Origin: Lichenostomus cassidix
Taxonomy: Eukaryota; Chordata; Aves; Passeriformes; Meliphagidae
DNA: 64,000 nucleotides
Direction of reading: 5' to 3'
Assembly: GCA_008360975.2 (NCBI GenBank)
Contig: CM039210.1
Coordinates: 12,898,293-12,962,292, forward strand
The position numbers and the translations under genes are program-made. The notes beneath the pieces are model-generated. The model was not told the origin of the DNA. It searched no databases and saw only the letters and a list, made by a program, of their open reading frames with translations. Positions 43,260-54,468 of this stretch are shown here, in pieces (the first letter of the stretch is position 1; each line of letters begins with the position of its first letter).

Positions 43260-46200
43260 GCAATCCCAGAGGAGGTGGAGAATGCCGTAATTTCCTCAGT
43301 ATGGGAGATGGACATACCTGGATAATCTAAGTTGGCACAGCCAGTACATGTAGAGTTAAAAGAGGAAGGAAAAACCGTGCAGGTAAAACAATACCAGAGG
43401 CACGGTATAGCAAAGACTGCTGATAAATTCCTAAAATATTAAATTCTGGCAAAGTGCAAATTAGAGTATAATATCCCAATATTCCCGGTAAAGAAACCCA
43501 ATGGAGATTACAGGCTAGTACAGGATCTAAGGGCAATAAATGAAATAACCAAAGACATTTATCCAGTAATTGCTAACCCAATGCATTGTTAACATTCATA
43601 AAAGAGTTTTATAAGTGGTTTACCGTAATTGACTTAAAAGATGCCTTTCTGCATACCCCCTTGACAAAGAAAGTAGGAAACTGTTCGCTTTTGAATGGGA
43701 AAATCCAGAGAATGGAAGGAAGACTCAGCTCACATGGACTCGGCTTCCCATGGGGTACAAGAACTCCCCCACCTTATTTGGAAACCAACTGGCAAAGGAG
43801 CTGGAGATCTGGACCAAAGAGGGGCAAGTACCAAAAGATCAATACCTCCTGCTACAGTATGCTGATGATATGCTGATAGCAACAGAAGAAAAGGAAACCT
43901 GCCTAAAGGTAACAATTGAGATTTTAAACTCACTGGGCATGGGAGCATACAAAGTGTCCAGGGAAAAGGCACAAATTGCACAACAAATTGTAATTTACCT
44001 GGGAAGCGAAATCTCACAAGGGCAGAGAAAATTAGGTACTAACCGTATCCAAGCTATTTGATATTCCAGAGCCCCAGAACCTCCACGAGCTGCAAGTCTT
44101 CCTCAGCATGGCAGGATGGTGCCGCCTGTGGATTATGCACTTTGGGCTAATTGCCAAACCCCTGTATGAAGCTCAGAAGATGCAGCCGTTCAGCTGGGAC
44201 AAAGCACAGAGAGAAGCCTTCCTGAAACTGAAAGAAGCACTGACGACTGCCCCGGCGCTTGGTTTGCCTGATCTGTCTAAAGACTTTCAGCTGTTCGTGC
44301 ATGAAAGGCAACGCTTGGCACTGGGGGTCCTGACCCAACGTTTGGGGAGCTGGAAAAGGCTGGTAGGCTACTTCTCCAAACAGCTTGACAACGTAAGTGC
44401 CGGATGGCCTGCATGTCTGCAGGCAGTCGCAGCCACTGTATTATTGATATAGGAGGCCAGGAAGCTCACAATGGGAAAACACATAGATGTCTATGTGCCA
44501 CACATGGTAGCCACTGTCCTAGAGCAAAAGGGGGGCCACTGGCTATCCCCAAGCAGGATGATAAAATTTCAGGCAATCCTAACCGAGCAGGATGATGTCA
44601 CACTAAAGACAACTAACCTTTCGAATCCAGCTCTGTTTCTAGGCACTACACCCAAGGAAGGCCCATTGGAACATGACTGCGTGGAAGTGATAGAGTACAC
44701 CTACTCAGCAAGAGAAGACCTGAAAGATGTCCCACTGGAGCAACCGGAGTGGGAATTATTCATGCATGGAAGCAGCTTCGTGGAGAATGGAACCAGATAC
44801 GCTGGATATGCGGTAACAACAATCAGCACAGTAGTAGAGGCCAAAGCATTACCATCAAACACATCTGCCCAGAGGGCAGAATTGATTGCCTTAACCAGAG
44901 CACTAGAAACAAGTGAAGGAAAGAAGGTAAATATTTGGACTGATTCAAAATATGCATTTGGCGTAGTGCACGTACCTGGGGCACTATGGAAAGAAAGAGG
45001 GTTGCTGCCCTCTCAAGGGTCATATATTAAACATCAAGATGCAATTTTGCAGTTGATAAAAGCAGTACAAAAACCTGAGCAAATGGCAATTATGCACTGT
45101 AAAGCACATCAATCAGGAAGCTCCAAAATCTGTGAAGGAAATCGGAAGGCGGACTGGACAGCCTGACAGGTTGCTTGAGATGTGCAAATAGCAATGGCAT
45201 TGATACCTACAAAGCTAAAGGTGTCTCAATTCAATTTACCTTCAGAACTAAAATATTCAACAGAAGACGAGAAACTGGGACATTTGCTGAATGCACAAAA
45301 GAATTCAGAGGGGTGGTATGTCACTGCACAAGGACAGATAGTCCTACCCCCCTCGATAATGATAGAAATTCTGCAAATTGAACATAATGAATGTCATTGG
45401 GGTGCAGAAGCATTGGTGAAATGACTAAAACAAAATGTAGTCTTAGTACGAATGTTAACAATGGCCAAATCAATAATGTCAAAATGTGAAATTTGCCTGA
45501 GAAACAACCCAGTGGCTAGACGGCAGGCACAGCTAGGAAGAATTCGGGGAAGTATAGAACCAGGAGATTATTGGCAGGTAGATTTTGTAGAGTTACCAAG
45601 AACTCGAGGGTACAAATACCTGCTGGTGGGGGTTGACACATTTTCAGGATGGCCAGAAGCCCTTCCCTGTCGCACCAACCAAGCCAAAGAGACAGTGAAG
45701 TGGCTGCTACACGAAATCATTCCCAGGCTTGGAGTGCCATTAGGGGTATCTTCAGATAGAGGACCACACTTTATGGCTACAGCGGTAAAGGAAGTGAGCA
45801 TGACACTGGGAATAACTTGGGACCTCCACACACCATGGGGACCACAATCTAGTGGGCAGGTAGAGAGGATGAACCAAACACTAAAAAGGCAAATCAGTAA
45901 AATATGTCAGGAGGCCAAGTTACAATGGCCACAAGCCCTACCAATAGCACTTTTAAGGATTAGGGTAAAGCCTAGGAGTAGGAATGTCAGTCAGTCCCTT
46001 TGAAATAGTATATGGGAAACCATATGAATCTCCCAAACCAAACCCGAACATACATATTGCAGGAAAACAGGAAATATATAATCATGTTCTGTCTCTCGGG
46101 AAAACCTTAGCACAGCTTTGGAGTGCCCTCCTGTGGAATAGGCCGCTGGCTCTCAAGAATCCAGTCCACGATATTCACCCTGGAGACGAAGTGTACATCA

Positions 46201-46376
46201 AAACCTGGAATGAAGAACCTTTAAAGGAGAGGTGGAGTGGACCCCATCAGGTGCTGCTGACCACTTTCACAGCAGTCAAGGTAGCTGGAGTGGATCCTTG
46301 GGTACACCACACACGAGTGAAGAAGATCCATCCGAGACTGTGGGCTGCACAACCCCTGGAACTGACGAAATTGTAG
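43260..46376 (+). pseudogene. pol: ERV D pol, multiple lesions
   Basis: Gamma-type RT: F-P-V-K-K-P-N-G-D-Y-R near 43482, then V-I-D-L-K-D-A-F in a shifted frame, then Y-A-D-D near 43860 in place of the usual Y-V-D-D. RNase H (44471-45166) has F-M-H-G-S-S where the first catalytic Asp is expected, so His replaces Asp; A-E-L-I-A, T-D-S-K and R-K-A-D are kept. Integrase (45452-46376) has C-X2-C, then W-Q-V-D-F, S-D-R-G-P-H-F and G-Q-V-E-R-M-N (DDE complete), a frameshift near 45975, and a C-terminal W-S-G-P-H-Q-V-L-L domain. It is non-functional. Confidence 0.88.
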
Positions 46377-46400
46377 ATAAGATGGGTTTAACTGTTTAAA

Positions 46401-48050
46401 ATGATCTTAGTACCTGTGCTGATGCTCATTTTATGGATATTAATTGGGAGTGATATTGCTTGGGAATATGGAATGCAGAATAATCAACTAACCCCTCTTC
46501 ATTCTAAAATGAAGAGAGAGGTACAGGCAAAAACGCAAGTGATAAAAGTTTCCAATGAAATTCGGGCTGAGAATGTGATGATTGGGTTAGTTAAAGGTTT
46601 TGCCAAAATGCAAAACATCAATAGAATAACTGCCTGTTTGCCAATACCAAAGGCAGCAAGAGACCCAGTAAACTGGGAAATTATCACATCAAAATTACCT
46701 GAAATTCTGGACAATAAAATAATTGTATGTAAACAAGTACCCGAGTCCAGGCAGAAAGTTAAAGTAACTTGGAATATAACAGGTTATGATTGGATGCAGT
46801 ACTTGAGCAAAAAGGACTGTCTTTTAAGCAATGGGAAGGTGGCACAAAATCTAGAGTGGTGGGTTGAAGATCAAAACCTTGCCAAACGGCAATGCTTCTT
46901 GCCACACTATCAAAAGGTCACAGAAAATGTTACAAAGACCACCCTGATATGGAAATGTGATGCAAAGGATAGAAAGGATCGGATGTAACCCTGGGACAGT
47001 GCATGGTCCCTGAGTATACTTCAAAAATTTCAATATATGGCAAACACTCCTTAGTGCCTAAAATGGACAGGCCCTGAAGAGGGCACTGATCCAGCAGTAA
47101 TAAACACTGCCACCAGTAGCAGAGCGCAGGCAGATAAAGTAAGTTGGTGGGCATGTAATAAAACCTATGATTGCATGTCTGATGATGTAGAGATAAAACA
47201 AGTACCATCACTGGTGGCTGCCATGCAAATTGATTGTGCCTGTAGAAGAATCAAACATAAACAGAGTAATGTAAATTATAGAATAAAAATAGGATGTAGT
47301 AGAAGCACAATCAAGAGCCCAGGACAATTTGTTTGGGCAACGAGTGATGGTACCTGGACAACCCACCTGCCTGTAGATGGAAAAGTAAAAGAATATACTC
47401 TGGGCCTCCCTACTTTATGTCCAATCTGGAAAAAGTCCCCATTCAATGGGAAACGTGAACTTTTGCAAATAAGAAAAAGGCAAGAGGTTTCAGATAATGA
47501 AAATCAGGATGAAACTTGGCAAGAACCCTCTAGTGAAGTAGAATTTGGGTGGACTCTAGAATCTGTGTTTGGCCCTATAGCAAACTACCGAAACAGCGAA
47601 ATTATGTACAGACTTACAGGTCAGGTAGAGAGGTTAGCAAGAGTTACTCAGGAAGGATTCAAAGAACTAAACATGCAACTACAAGCTACTACCAAAATGA
47701 CTTTACAAAATCGATTGGCTTTAGATATGCTACTCCTGAAAAAACATGGAGTGTGTGGGTTTTTAAAAGGACAAGTTGATCATTGTTGCATCCATATCCC
47801 AAATGTAACTGCAGATGTAGAACATGACATCAATCAGTTAAAACAAATAGAGCACGCAGCACTGGATGAACAAAAGGACTTGACTACGAGTTGGTTAGAT
47901 AAAATCTTCAAGGGGTTAGGATGGAATGTGAGTTCATGGATTAAATCTATCATTGAAAATTTAATAATCTTATTAGTTATGTTTCTAGTACTTTGGGTAG
48001 TCTACAGCATACTGAAAGGAGAGATACAGAGAAAGACATCCTGGAACTGA
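46401..48050 (+). pseudogene. env: ERV D env with two internal stops
   Basis: One frame from the ATG at 46401 to the TGA at 48050, interrupted by TAA (46986-46988) and TAG (47052-47054). It starts with a hydrophobic leader (L-M-L-I-L-W-I-L-I). A cleavage-type R-K-R lies near 47480. The transmembrane part is open: L-Q-N-R-L-A-L-D-M-L-L, then a Cys loop C-G-F-L-K-G-Q-V-D-H-C-C in which nine residues separate the first Cys from the CC pair instead of the usual six. A membrane anchor follows near 47960-48010. Confidence 0.85.
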
Positions 48051-48237
48051 AGAATAATGAGGGCACTGACATGGAACAAGGATCCACATCCATCACCTGC
48101 GGATTCTCCCGTCCGCAACAGCATCCATAACAACGCTCATGACAACCCTGGATTCGAAGACGAGCATACAGTATAAAGGACTATATCAAGTGAAAGCATT
48201 CACACCTATAAAGTGAAAATGCTTTCAAAGGGGGGAA

Positions 48238-48657
48238 TGTTAACATAGGGTTAAAATGTTTCTAAAATCGGGGTAGTTAAGAATAGGCTTTGGGGAACGG
48301 GAGTAGGTAAGAAGTGCTTGTACAGGGTCAGGTTGACATGAATATGAAGATTGCTTAGAAAATATCGGGGTTGTTTTAGTTAACTGATGCGGATTCACAC
48401 CTGCAAAATAAATCAGAAATACTGTGGGAGAAGGGGGGCTTAAAGTCATGCTTGGGGGGAAACAATGGAACAATGATAAGTTGATAATTAACATATGATT
48501 ACATCACTGTTCTGTAAGGGAAGGTATAAAACTGTATTCGCTTCAAATCCATGTTGAAGTCAGATTTGGGTAGATGTTACACCCCGGCTTCCCGAGCTCG
48601 AAAATAAAAGGCACCTGCATATAATCATTCAGTGATTATGTGTTTTCCACGCTAACA
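48238..48657 (+). repeat. ERV D 3' LTR
   Basis: Starts TGTTAACATAGGG after the purine tract CAAAGGGGGGAA and ends CACGCTAACA. The following GATC is the second TSD copy. Confidence 0.93.
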
Positions 48658-48661
48658 GATC

Positions 48662-50559
48662 CACCAGTTAAGGATTTCCTAAACGGGGTAAATAATACTT
48701 TGGAATAAAGCAAAGACTCACTGAAAAGCTCCCCCACTTAAAAAAAAAAAAAAAAAAAACGCTCATATTATTCTGCCACATTTTTAAGGCAATATTTTTG
48801 ATTATGTCTCAATATAGTGCCTGTCAAGCACTTCCATGTACGTTTGTCCACCAAAACAGATATTTTCAGTTAGTATTATAAATTCTTTATTATTTTACAT
48901 AACACAAGCAGCAGGCAGCACCTCCAAGACATGCAGCTCATCCTAGGAATGGATAAAACAGACATTAGGATACAGGGACTCTAATAATGTTTTCTGCAGT
49001 ATTTGTGGAAAATCTTACTAAAATATCTATGCGATCAAAGCACAATATGTTATAAAAAACAATAATGTAGAAAAAAGTAGCAACACAAAATGAAAGAGGT
49101 GAAAGGTACTATGAAAGACTTGGTGGATACTAAGCAGAAAAGCTTTATCAAACACCTATGTTCCAAGGGCAATTTTTAGACTTGCTGCAGAAGTTTCAAG
49201 AATGAAGATGAGCCGTGGAAGGGCGACCTAGGGATTGCTGCAGACAGAAAAACAGACATTTCAGGTAGGGCAGTCCAGGATGCATTTCTGTGGACTGAAG
49301 TTAATTTTATCTTTAACATGCATCTGTAGGTTTTATTTTTTCAATTGCTCTAAAGGATTTGACAATGGATGGTTTCAAAAGTGAGGCAATTATCAGGAAG
49401 GTAGAGACAGAAATTTCGCAATCTAGGTCACAACAGATGGATGATGATTCCCCTGCCTACAGCCCTCCTAAACACAGTGCAGGAGATTACTTAGAGAGCA
49501 AAAAAGCTTCTAATGTGACCTTTCTTTGCAACTGCCAGAACAGGTAAAGAAATGCAAACATATTTTTCCTGCAACAGTGATAAATGTTGCAACTCCACAT
49601 TAAATAAACATACTACATGCACAGGAGGAAAAAAAATAAGAATTCTGAGATGAAAAATAAGCATAAGACAACTGAAAAATAAAGGCGATAGTGATACAGC
49701 ACTAAGATTATCATAACTGCTCTACTCATTCATTCGGTCTAAGTAACATCTTTTGGGTGTTTAGTTCTCAAACACCATACATTTTTCCTAAGTTACTGGG
49801 TGTTGCCTGCAGACAATAAGCACCTTTAATAGCTGCATGAGTTAGAGTGGTACACAGGTTGACAAGCCCTGGAACCACATACTGCTTTCTAAAGAAAGGG
49901 AAAGGGCCAAGAGGTAGTACAAATAAGACAAAATATTGCAGAGAGAACGCAGATTGACAAAGAGGCAACCAAAGGCAAATGACTAGCCTTTGATAATGTT
50001 TATCCACATACTTCACACCTTGGTTTAATTACATGGATGTATACTGTTTTTTCCATGAATTCCCTTTAACTGTTAATGTGCACAGGAAAACTATTCGCCA
50101 AATATTATTTGGTGTCTTTAAATCCTAAGATTCCATAGAAGCTGAATAGAAAGGGTCACGCACTCCCTTGAGAAGAAGAATGAAGAAGAGCTAGGACACT
50201 GAGCAAAAGGAAACTCAAACCCACTGAGAAAGTTCTGCTTCTCAGGCTCAGGAACTGCTGTGGAAAAGCATGATTTACAGGATAAAACTCTTTCCTGAGC
50301 AAAGGTGCCAAAACCCAATCTGACAGTAACCACTTTGCTCTATATACTGACTTAATAATAAATCTAAAAGAAGCTTGTACAACTGGACCACCAGGCTATA
50401 GCAAGACTGGAAGAGGGCTATTTGTCGCCTTTGTAAATCTGGGCTGTCAGGAGGGGGACAAGCAAGATCTACACAAGAACCAGACGTGGTGATTTTGATT
50501 GGCCCAAAACATCAGTAAAGTATTTTTTAACATTTAGGAGAAATTTGGACTCTTCAGAA
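48662..50559. other. Intronic sequence with an exon-like frame
   Basis: Mostly AT-rich unique sequence with a run of about 20 A near 48739. At 49356-49543 on the plus strand a 188-bp open stretch is bounded by a pyrimidine-rich CTAAAG acceptor-like end and a CAG/GTAAAG donor-like end. It contains K-V-E-T-E-I-S-Q-S-R-S and Y-S-P-P-K-H-S-A-G. I do not recognise it and it is antisense to CERT1. Confidence 0.35.
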
Positions 50560-51830
50560 GCTGTTGTGGTAGGCCTGGGGAAGTGTCTGAGGGGTGGGGA
50601 GTGGCACAAAGATGGCTCCTGTGTGTCTTGAGTGAAAGTTCTGGAAGTTTTTACATCAGGTCTAGCAGAGCCAATCTCTGATGGCTCTGAAGGTGATGGA
50701 CATGCTGCTGGCTAGGTTTGGGCCAATTAGAGGTGCTGGTTATGCTTCTGTGTAAACATATTTAAGAAAAATTCAAAATAAGGTAGGCACACACTTCTTT
50801 GTAGTTAGAGGAGGAGGAGGTGGAGGTAAAAATATGTGAAAGGAGAACAGCATGGAGACGCCAAGGTCAATGAAGAAGGTAGGGGAGTAAGTGCTCTAGG
50901 CGCCAGAGCTGAAAACTCTCTGCTAAGCCATGGTGAAGGCTATAGGGGGAGCAGGAGGTCCCCCTGCAGCCCATGGAGTCCACAAGGATGCAGAAATTCA
51001 CCCACAGCCCACGCCAGAAGAGCAGGTGGATGCCTAGAAAAAATTGTGAACCAGTGGGAGTTTCATTTAAAGAGTTACAACTGCAAGGGCCTTGCAAAGG
51101 AGGGAAAGGTCTTGCCTTGCTCCTGGGATGGAAGTAGCCTGGCCTCGACTCCTGAGAGTCTGCACCTTATGGACAAGAGGACTCATGTTGCAGCAGAATT
51201 CGGGTGGGATGTTGCTCATGAAATTGGACCCACACCAAAGAAGTTTCTAGAAGACTGTCTCTTGTGGGAGGGACCTCATGGCTAAGTAGAAAACTCCTCT
51301 CCCTGATTGGACTGACCAGAGAACAAACCCTTACCTTGCCCCTTGCCCGTGCTGTTGGTTTGGAAAAAGGGAAGGGGGGTGAGCGGAGAGACTGTTTCTT
51401 AAGAGGGTGGGGGTGAGAGCAGAGAAACTGTCTGGAGAGAGACAGAGATAAGTAGAAATAAAGAGTATTTATAGTAAAAAAATTGTGGTGATAAATAGAT
51501 TTATGGACCTGCTCTGTGGACTGAAAAAATACCCCACACCCTGCCCCCCTACCCAAGCTAGTTGGTTAAAAAGAGGAAAGGGGGTGAATAAAAATGGGTT
51601 CGTAAGAAGGAGGGTGTGAGTGAACAAAATAGTGTATGAAAAGCTTATTTTTGCCTTGCATTTATCCTCCAACTCTGTTAGGTAATTAAATCATTTTTTG
51701 CAACTTTAAGTTTAGAGCCTGTCTGCCCTTTCTTCTGTGCGTCCTCCTATCAATGTCCTATCTCACTTAACTCATAAAATTGGGAGTGCCAGCGTTTAGT
51801 CAGGGTCAAACCCTGACACCAGAAATCTCC
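50560..51830 (+). repeat. Possible long LTR
   Basis: Purine/pyrimidine-skewed segment with several AATAAA-like signals (51457, 51585) and an end in AACCCTGACA. It looks like an ERVL-type LTR about 1.2 kb long starting near TGTGGTAGGCC at 50569. I found no exact TSD or second copy. Confidence 0.35.
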
Positions 51831-52446
51831 ATTCTGCTGTTAGATACTATCAGGAAAAGAACTGATGTTCTGGCCTCAGCTACCAATGCGCTAAAGTTCA
51901 CCTGTTGCACTTAACCATTATCATGTCACTGCCACATACAGAAATGGGATGGGTTTTTTTCCTTCTCTACTCAGTCTTCAGATATTCATCTAGCCATGAG
52001 AATAGAAATCCATTAAATGCTCAGCATATCCCGAAGTATGCAACAGGTAGCAAGCACTGAAGCATAAAGTCAAAGATCAAAAAGTCCATATTATATCTGA
52101 CAGGATTTAAGAAAAATTGATCTTACACCCTAAAAAAATTATTAGAACACATCATTCAGTTTAAATTGCAATTTTACAAGAGTAATTTAGGGGAAAACAA
52201 AGGGAGGAGAGAAAAGAATTTTGCTTTCAACAGTGTTAGTTTTGCATCTCACACCTCATCAAATCTAATGCATTTTTCTTGGCTTTCAAAATGTATTCCT
52301 AATTCTTCCTACTTCCTGCTGTAGTCCTTGTTTTTATTAGGTATCAACACCCACTTCCCTTAAAACTCCCCAAATATTGAGGCAGACTCACTGCACCAAT
52401 TAGAATTGAACAAAAAAGGTTATATGAAATAAGGGACTCGCCAGGA
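51831..52446. other. Intronic sequence, no feature seen
   Basis: AT-rich unique sequence between the possible LTR and the CR1. Nothing recognised. Confidence 0.4.
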
Positions 52447-53440
52447 CATAGAATCCTTAAGGTTGGAAAAGACCTTTAAGACCAGCAAGTCCAACCATTA
52501 ACCTAACCCTACCATCTTCATCACTAAACCATGTCCCCATGCGCCACATCTACACATTTTTTTGAACACTTCCAAGGATGGTAATTCCACCACTTCCTTG
52601 GGCAGCCTGTTCCAATGCCTGACCATCCTTTCAGTGAAGAAATTTTTCCTAATATCTAATCTAAACATCCCCTAGTGCAACTTGAGGCTTTTTCCTCTTG
52701 TACTGTCACTTGTTACCTGGGAGGAGACCAACCCTACCCCTTGCAAAAGCATCCTTTTATGTAGTTGCAGAGACTGATAAGGACTCCCCTCAGCCTCCTT
52801 ATCTCCAGACTGAGCAACTCCACTTCCCTCAGATGTTTATCATAAGACTTGTTCTCTCGTGAAACTTGTTCTTTTGTCCTTTCACCAGCTTCATTGCCCT
52901 TCTCTGGACTCACTCCAACACTTCAATGTTCTTATTGTCATGAGGAACCCAGAACTGAACACAGTATTCAAGGTATGGCCTCACCAGTGCTGAGTACAGG
53001 GGGACAATCACTTCCCTGGTCCTGCTGACCACACTTGCTGATACAGGCCAAGATGCCATTGGCCTTCTTGGCCAACTGGGCACATGCTGGCTCAGGTTAA
53101 CGTGACTGTCGACTAATACCCCAAGGTCCTTTTCTGCCAGGGAGCTTTCCAGCCACTTTTCCCCAAGTCTGTAGCATTACATGGGGTTGTTGTGACCTGA
53201 GTGCAGGACCCAGTAATTTGCCTTGTTGAACTCCATAAAATTTGCCTTGGTCCATCAATACAGCCTGTCCAGATCCCTCCGTAGAGCCTTCCTACTCTTC
53301 AGCAGATCAACACTCTCACTAAACTTGGTGTTATTTGCAAACTTACTGAGGGTTCACTTGATTCCCTTATACAGATAATTGTTTAATATATTAAACAGAA
53401 CTGACACCAGTACTGGACCTTGGGGAACATGCATCTTTTT
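52447..53440 (-). mobile_element. CR1 LINE, minus strand
   Basis: Plus-strand text is a reversed CR1 3' region: ATAGAATCCTTAAGGTTGG at the 3' end, then blocks around TCCAACCATTAACC, TTGCCCTTCTCTGGACTC, GGCCTCACCAGTGCTGAG and ATTGGCCTTCTTGGCCA. It is uninterrupted, unlike the copy at 14771-25312. The outer boundary is approximate. It has no open frame. Confidence 0.9.
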
Positions 53441-54468
53441 GTCATGTTCCAGATATAACCTCAGATTCCGAAAGTTGCCCAGAGTTGCGGTTTCATAAAA
53501 AACAGTCCTTTCTATTTGTGTCAAAATGATGTTTTTTAGAAATGAAGCTCAGTCTGGTCAAATACCTGATACACAACGGCTGTAACAACATTTAAAAAAA
53601 GTTAAATGAAAGCATAAATTGGTTTACAAAGACTAGCCCTACCTGATTCTATAATTCTCATATTAGTCTGTGGGTCAAAACCAAGTCTAACATGATAAAA
53701 ACAAAATGCTACAGTGATAAATTATCTTAACACTTAAGTATTTAGACATAACACCAAATCCCAGACACAGAAAGGAAAAAGATATGCACGTAGTGCCACT
53801 CTCCCCTCAAAAGGCTCAAAGCACTTTAGACAGCATTAAGGTTTGCTGCAACATATACTTTTGTAGTCAGTTGAAACTGCCAATTCACTGGCTTTGCCCT
53901 GAAGTCTTCTTTTAGGAAATATACAATGTCCAGCAATAAGTGCACTTAGTAAAATTAGCAACATTAAATGATGAGCAATATCATATGTATTAAGAGTTCC
54001 TAAAATAAAAAGACATACATCAGTGCAAATATTACATATCAGCTGAGTAGCCCGAGCTATTCTTGCTTACTCAAACCAACAATTTCAAAGTGATACAAGT
54101 TATTTCAGATTACCAGGGGAAAGAAAGATGAACAATTGTCTCTCTATTCCCCTCCCCCCAAACACCAATATGTTCTAATGCTCATGTTCATAGCAATAAA
54201 TATCTCAGACATTTAAATATTAAACCTTTCTTCCTCCTCTCTCATTTAAAACAGATATGTTCAAGACACCAGAATTTTGATTATTCTGCGTAAGTCCATT
54301 CACCTAGATGATGCTAAAGAGACAGCAAATGCATACTTTCAAGATTTATTTGTTTTCAGAGAGAAAAAACCTTTTTATTATTCTATTATAGAAATTATAT
54401 TAGGACGATTACCTTCAAAGCTTCCAATAAAAGCAAGTGGACATGCATTCCCCTTTTCAAAGTCTCCC
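53441..54468. other. Intronic sequence, no gene recognised
   Basis: Unique AT-rich sequence. An 84-codon frame begins at 54277 and runs into the LTR that follows. I see nothing to support it as a gene. Confidence 0.4.

Larger units (their letters stand above)
40935..48657 (+). mobile_element. ERV D: class I (gamma-like) provirus, heavily damaged
   Basis: A 7.7-kb element with LTRs of about 419 bp and the 4-bp duplication GATC at 40931-40934 and 48658-48661, as class I integrases produce. gag, pro, pol and env are all recognisable and colinear, but each carries frameshifts, stops or changed key residues. The two LTRs differ at only about eight or nine sites. It is antisense to CERT1. Confidence 0.93.

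Noticed and set aside
43091..43315. Phe-rich minus-strand peptide resembling a membrane segment
   Set aside because: Produced by A-rich plus-strand tracts in ERV D.
50836..51285. 149-codon plus-strand frame
   Set aside because: It lies within purine-rich, LTR-like sequence and has no domain I recognise; the length is compatible with base composition.
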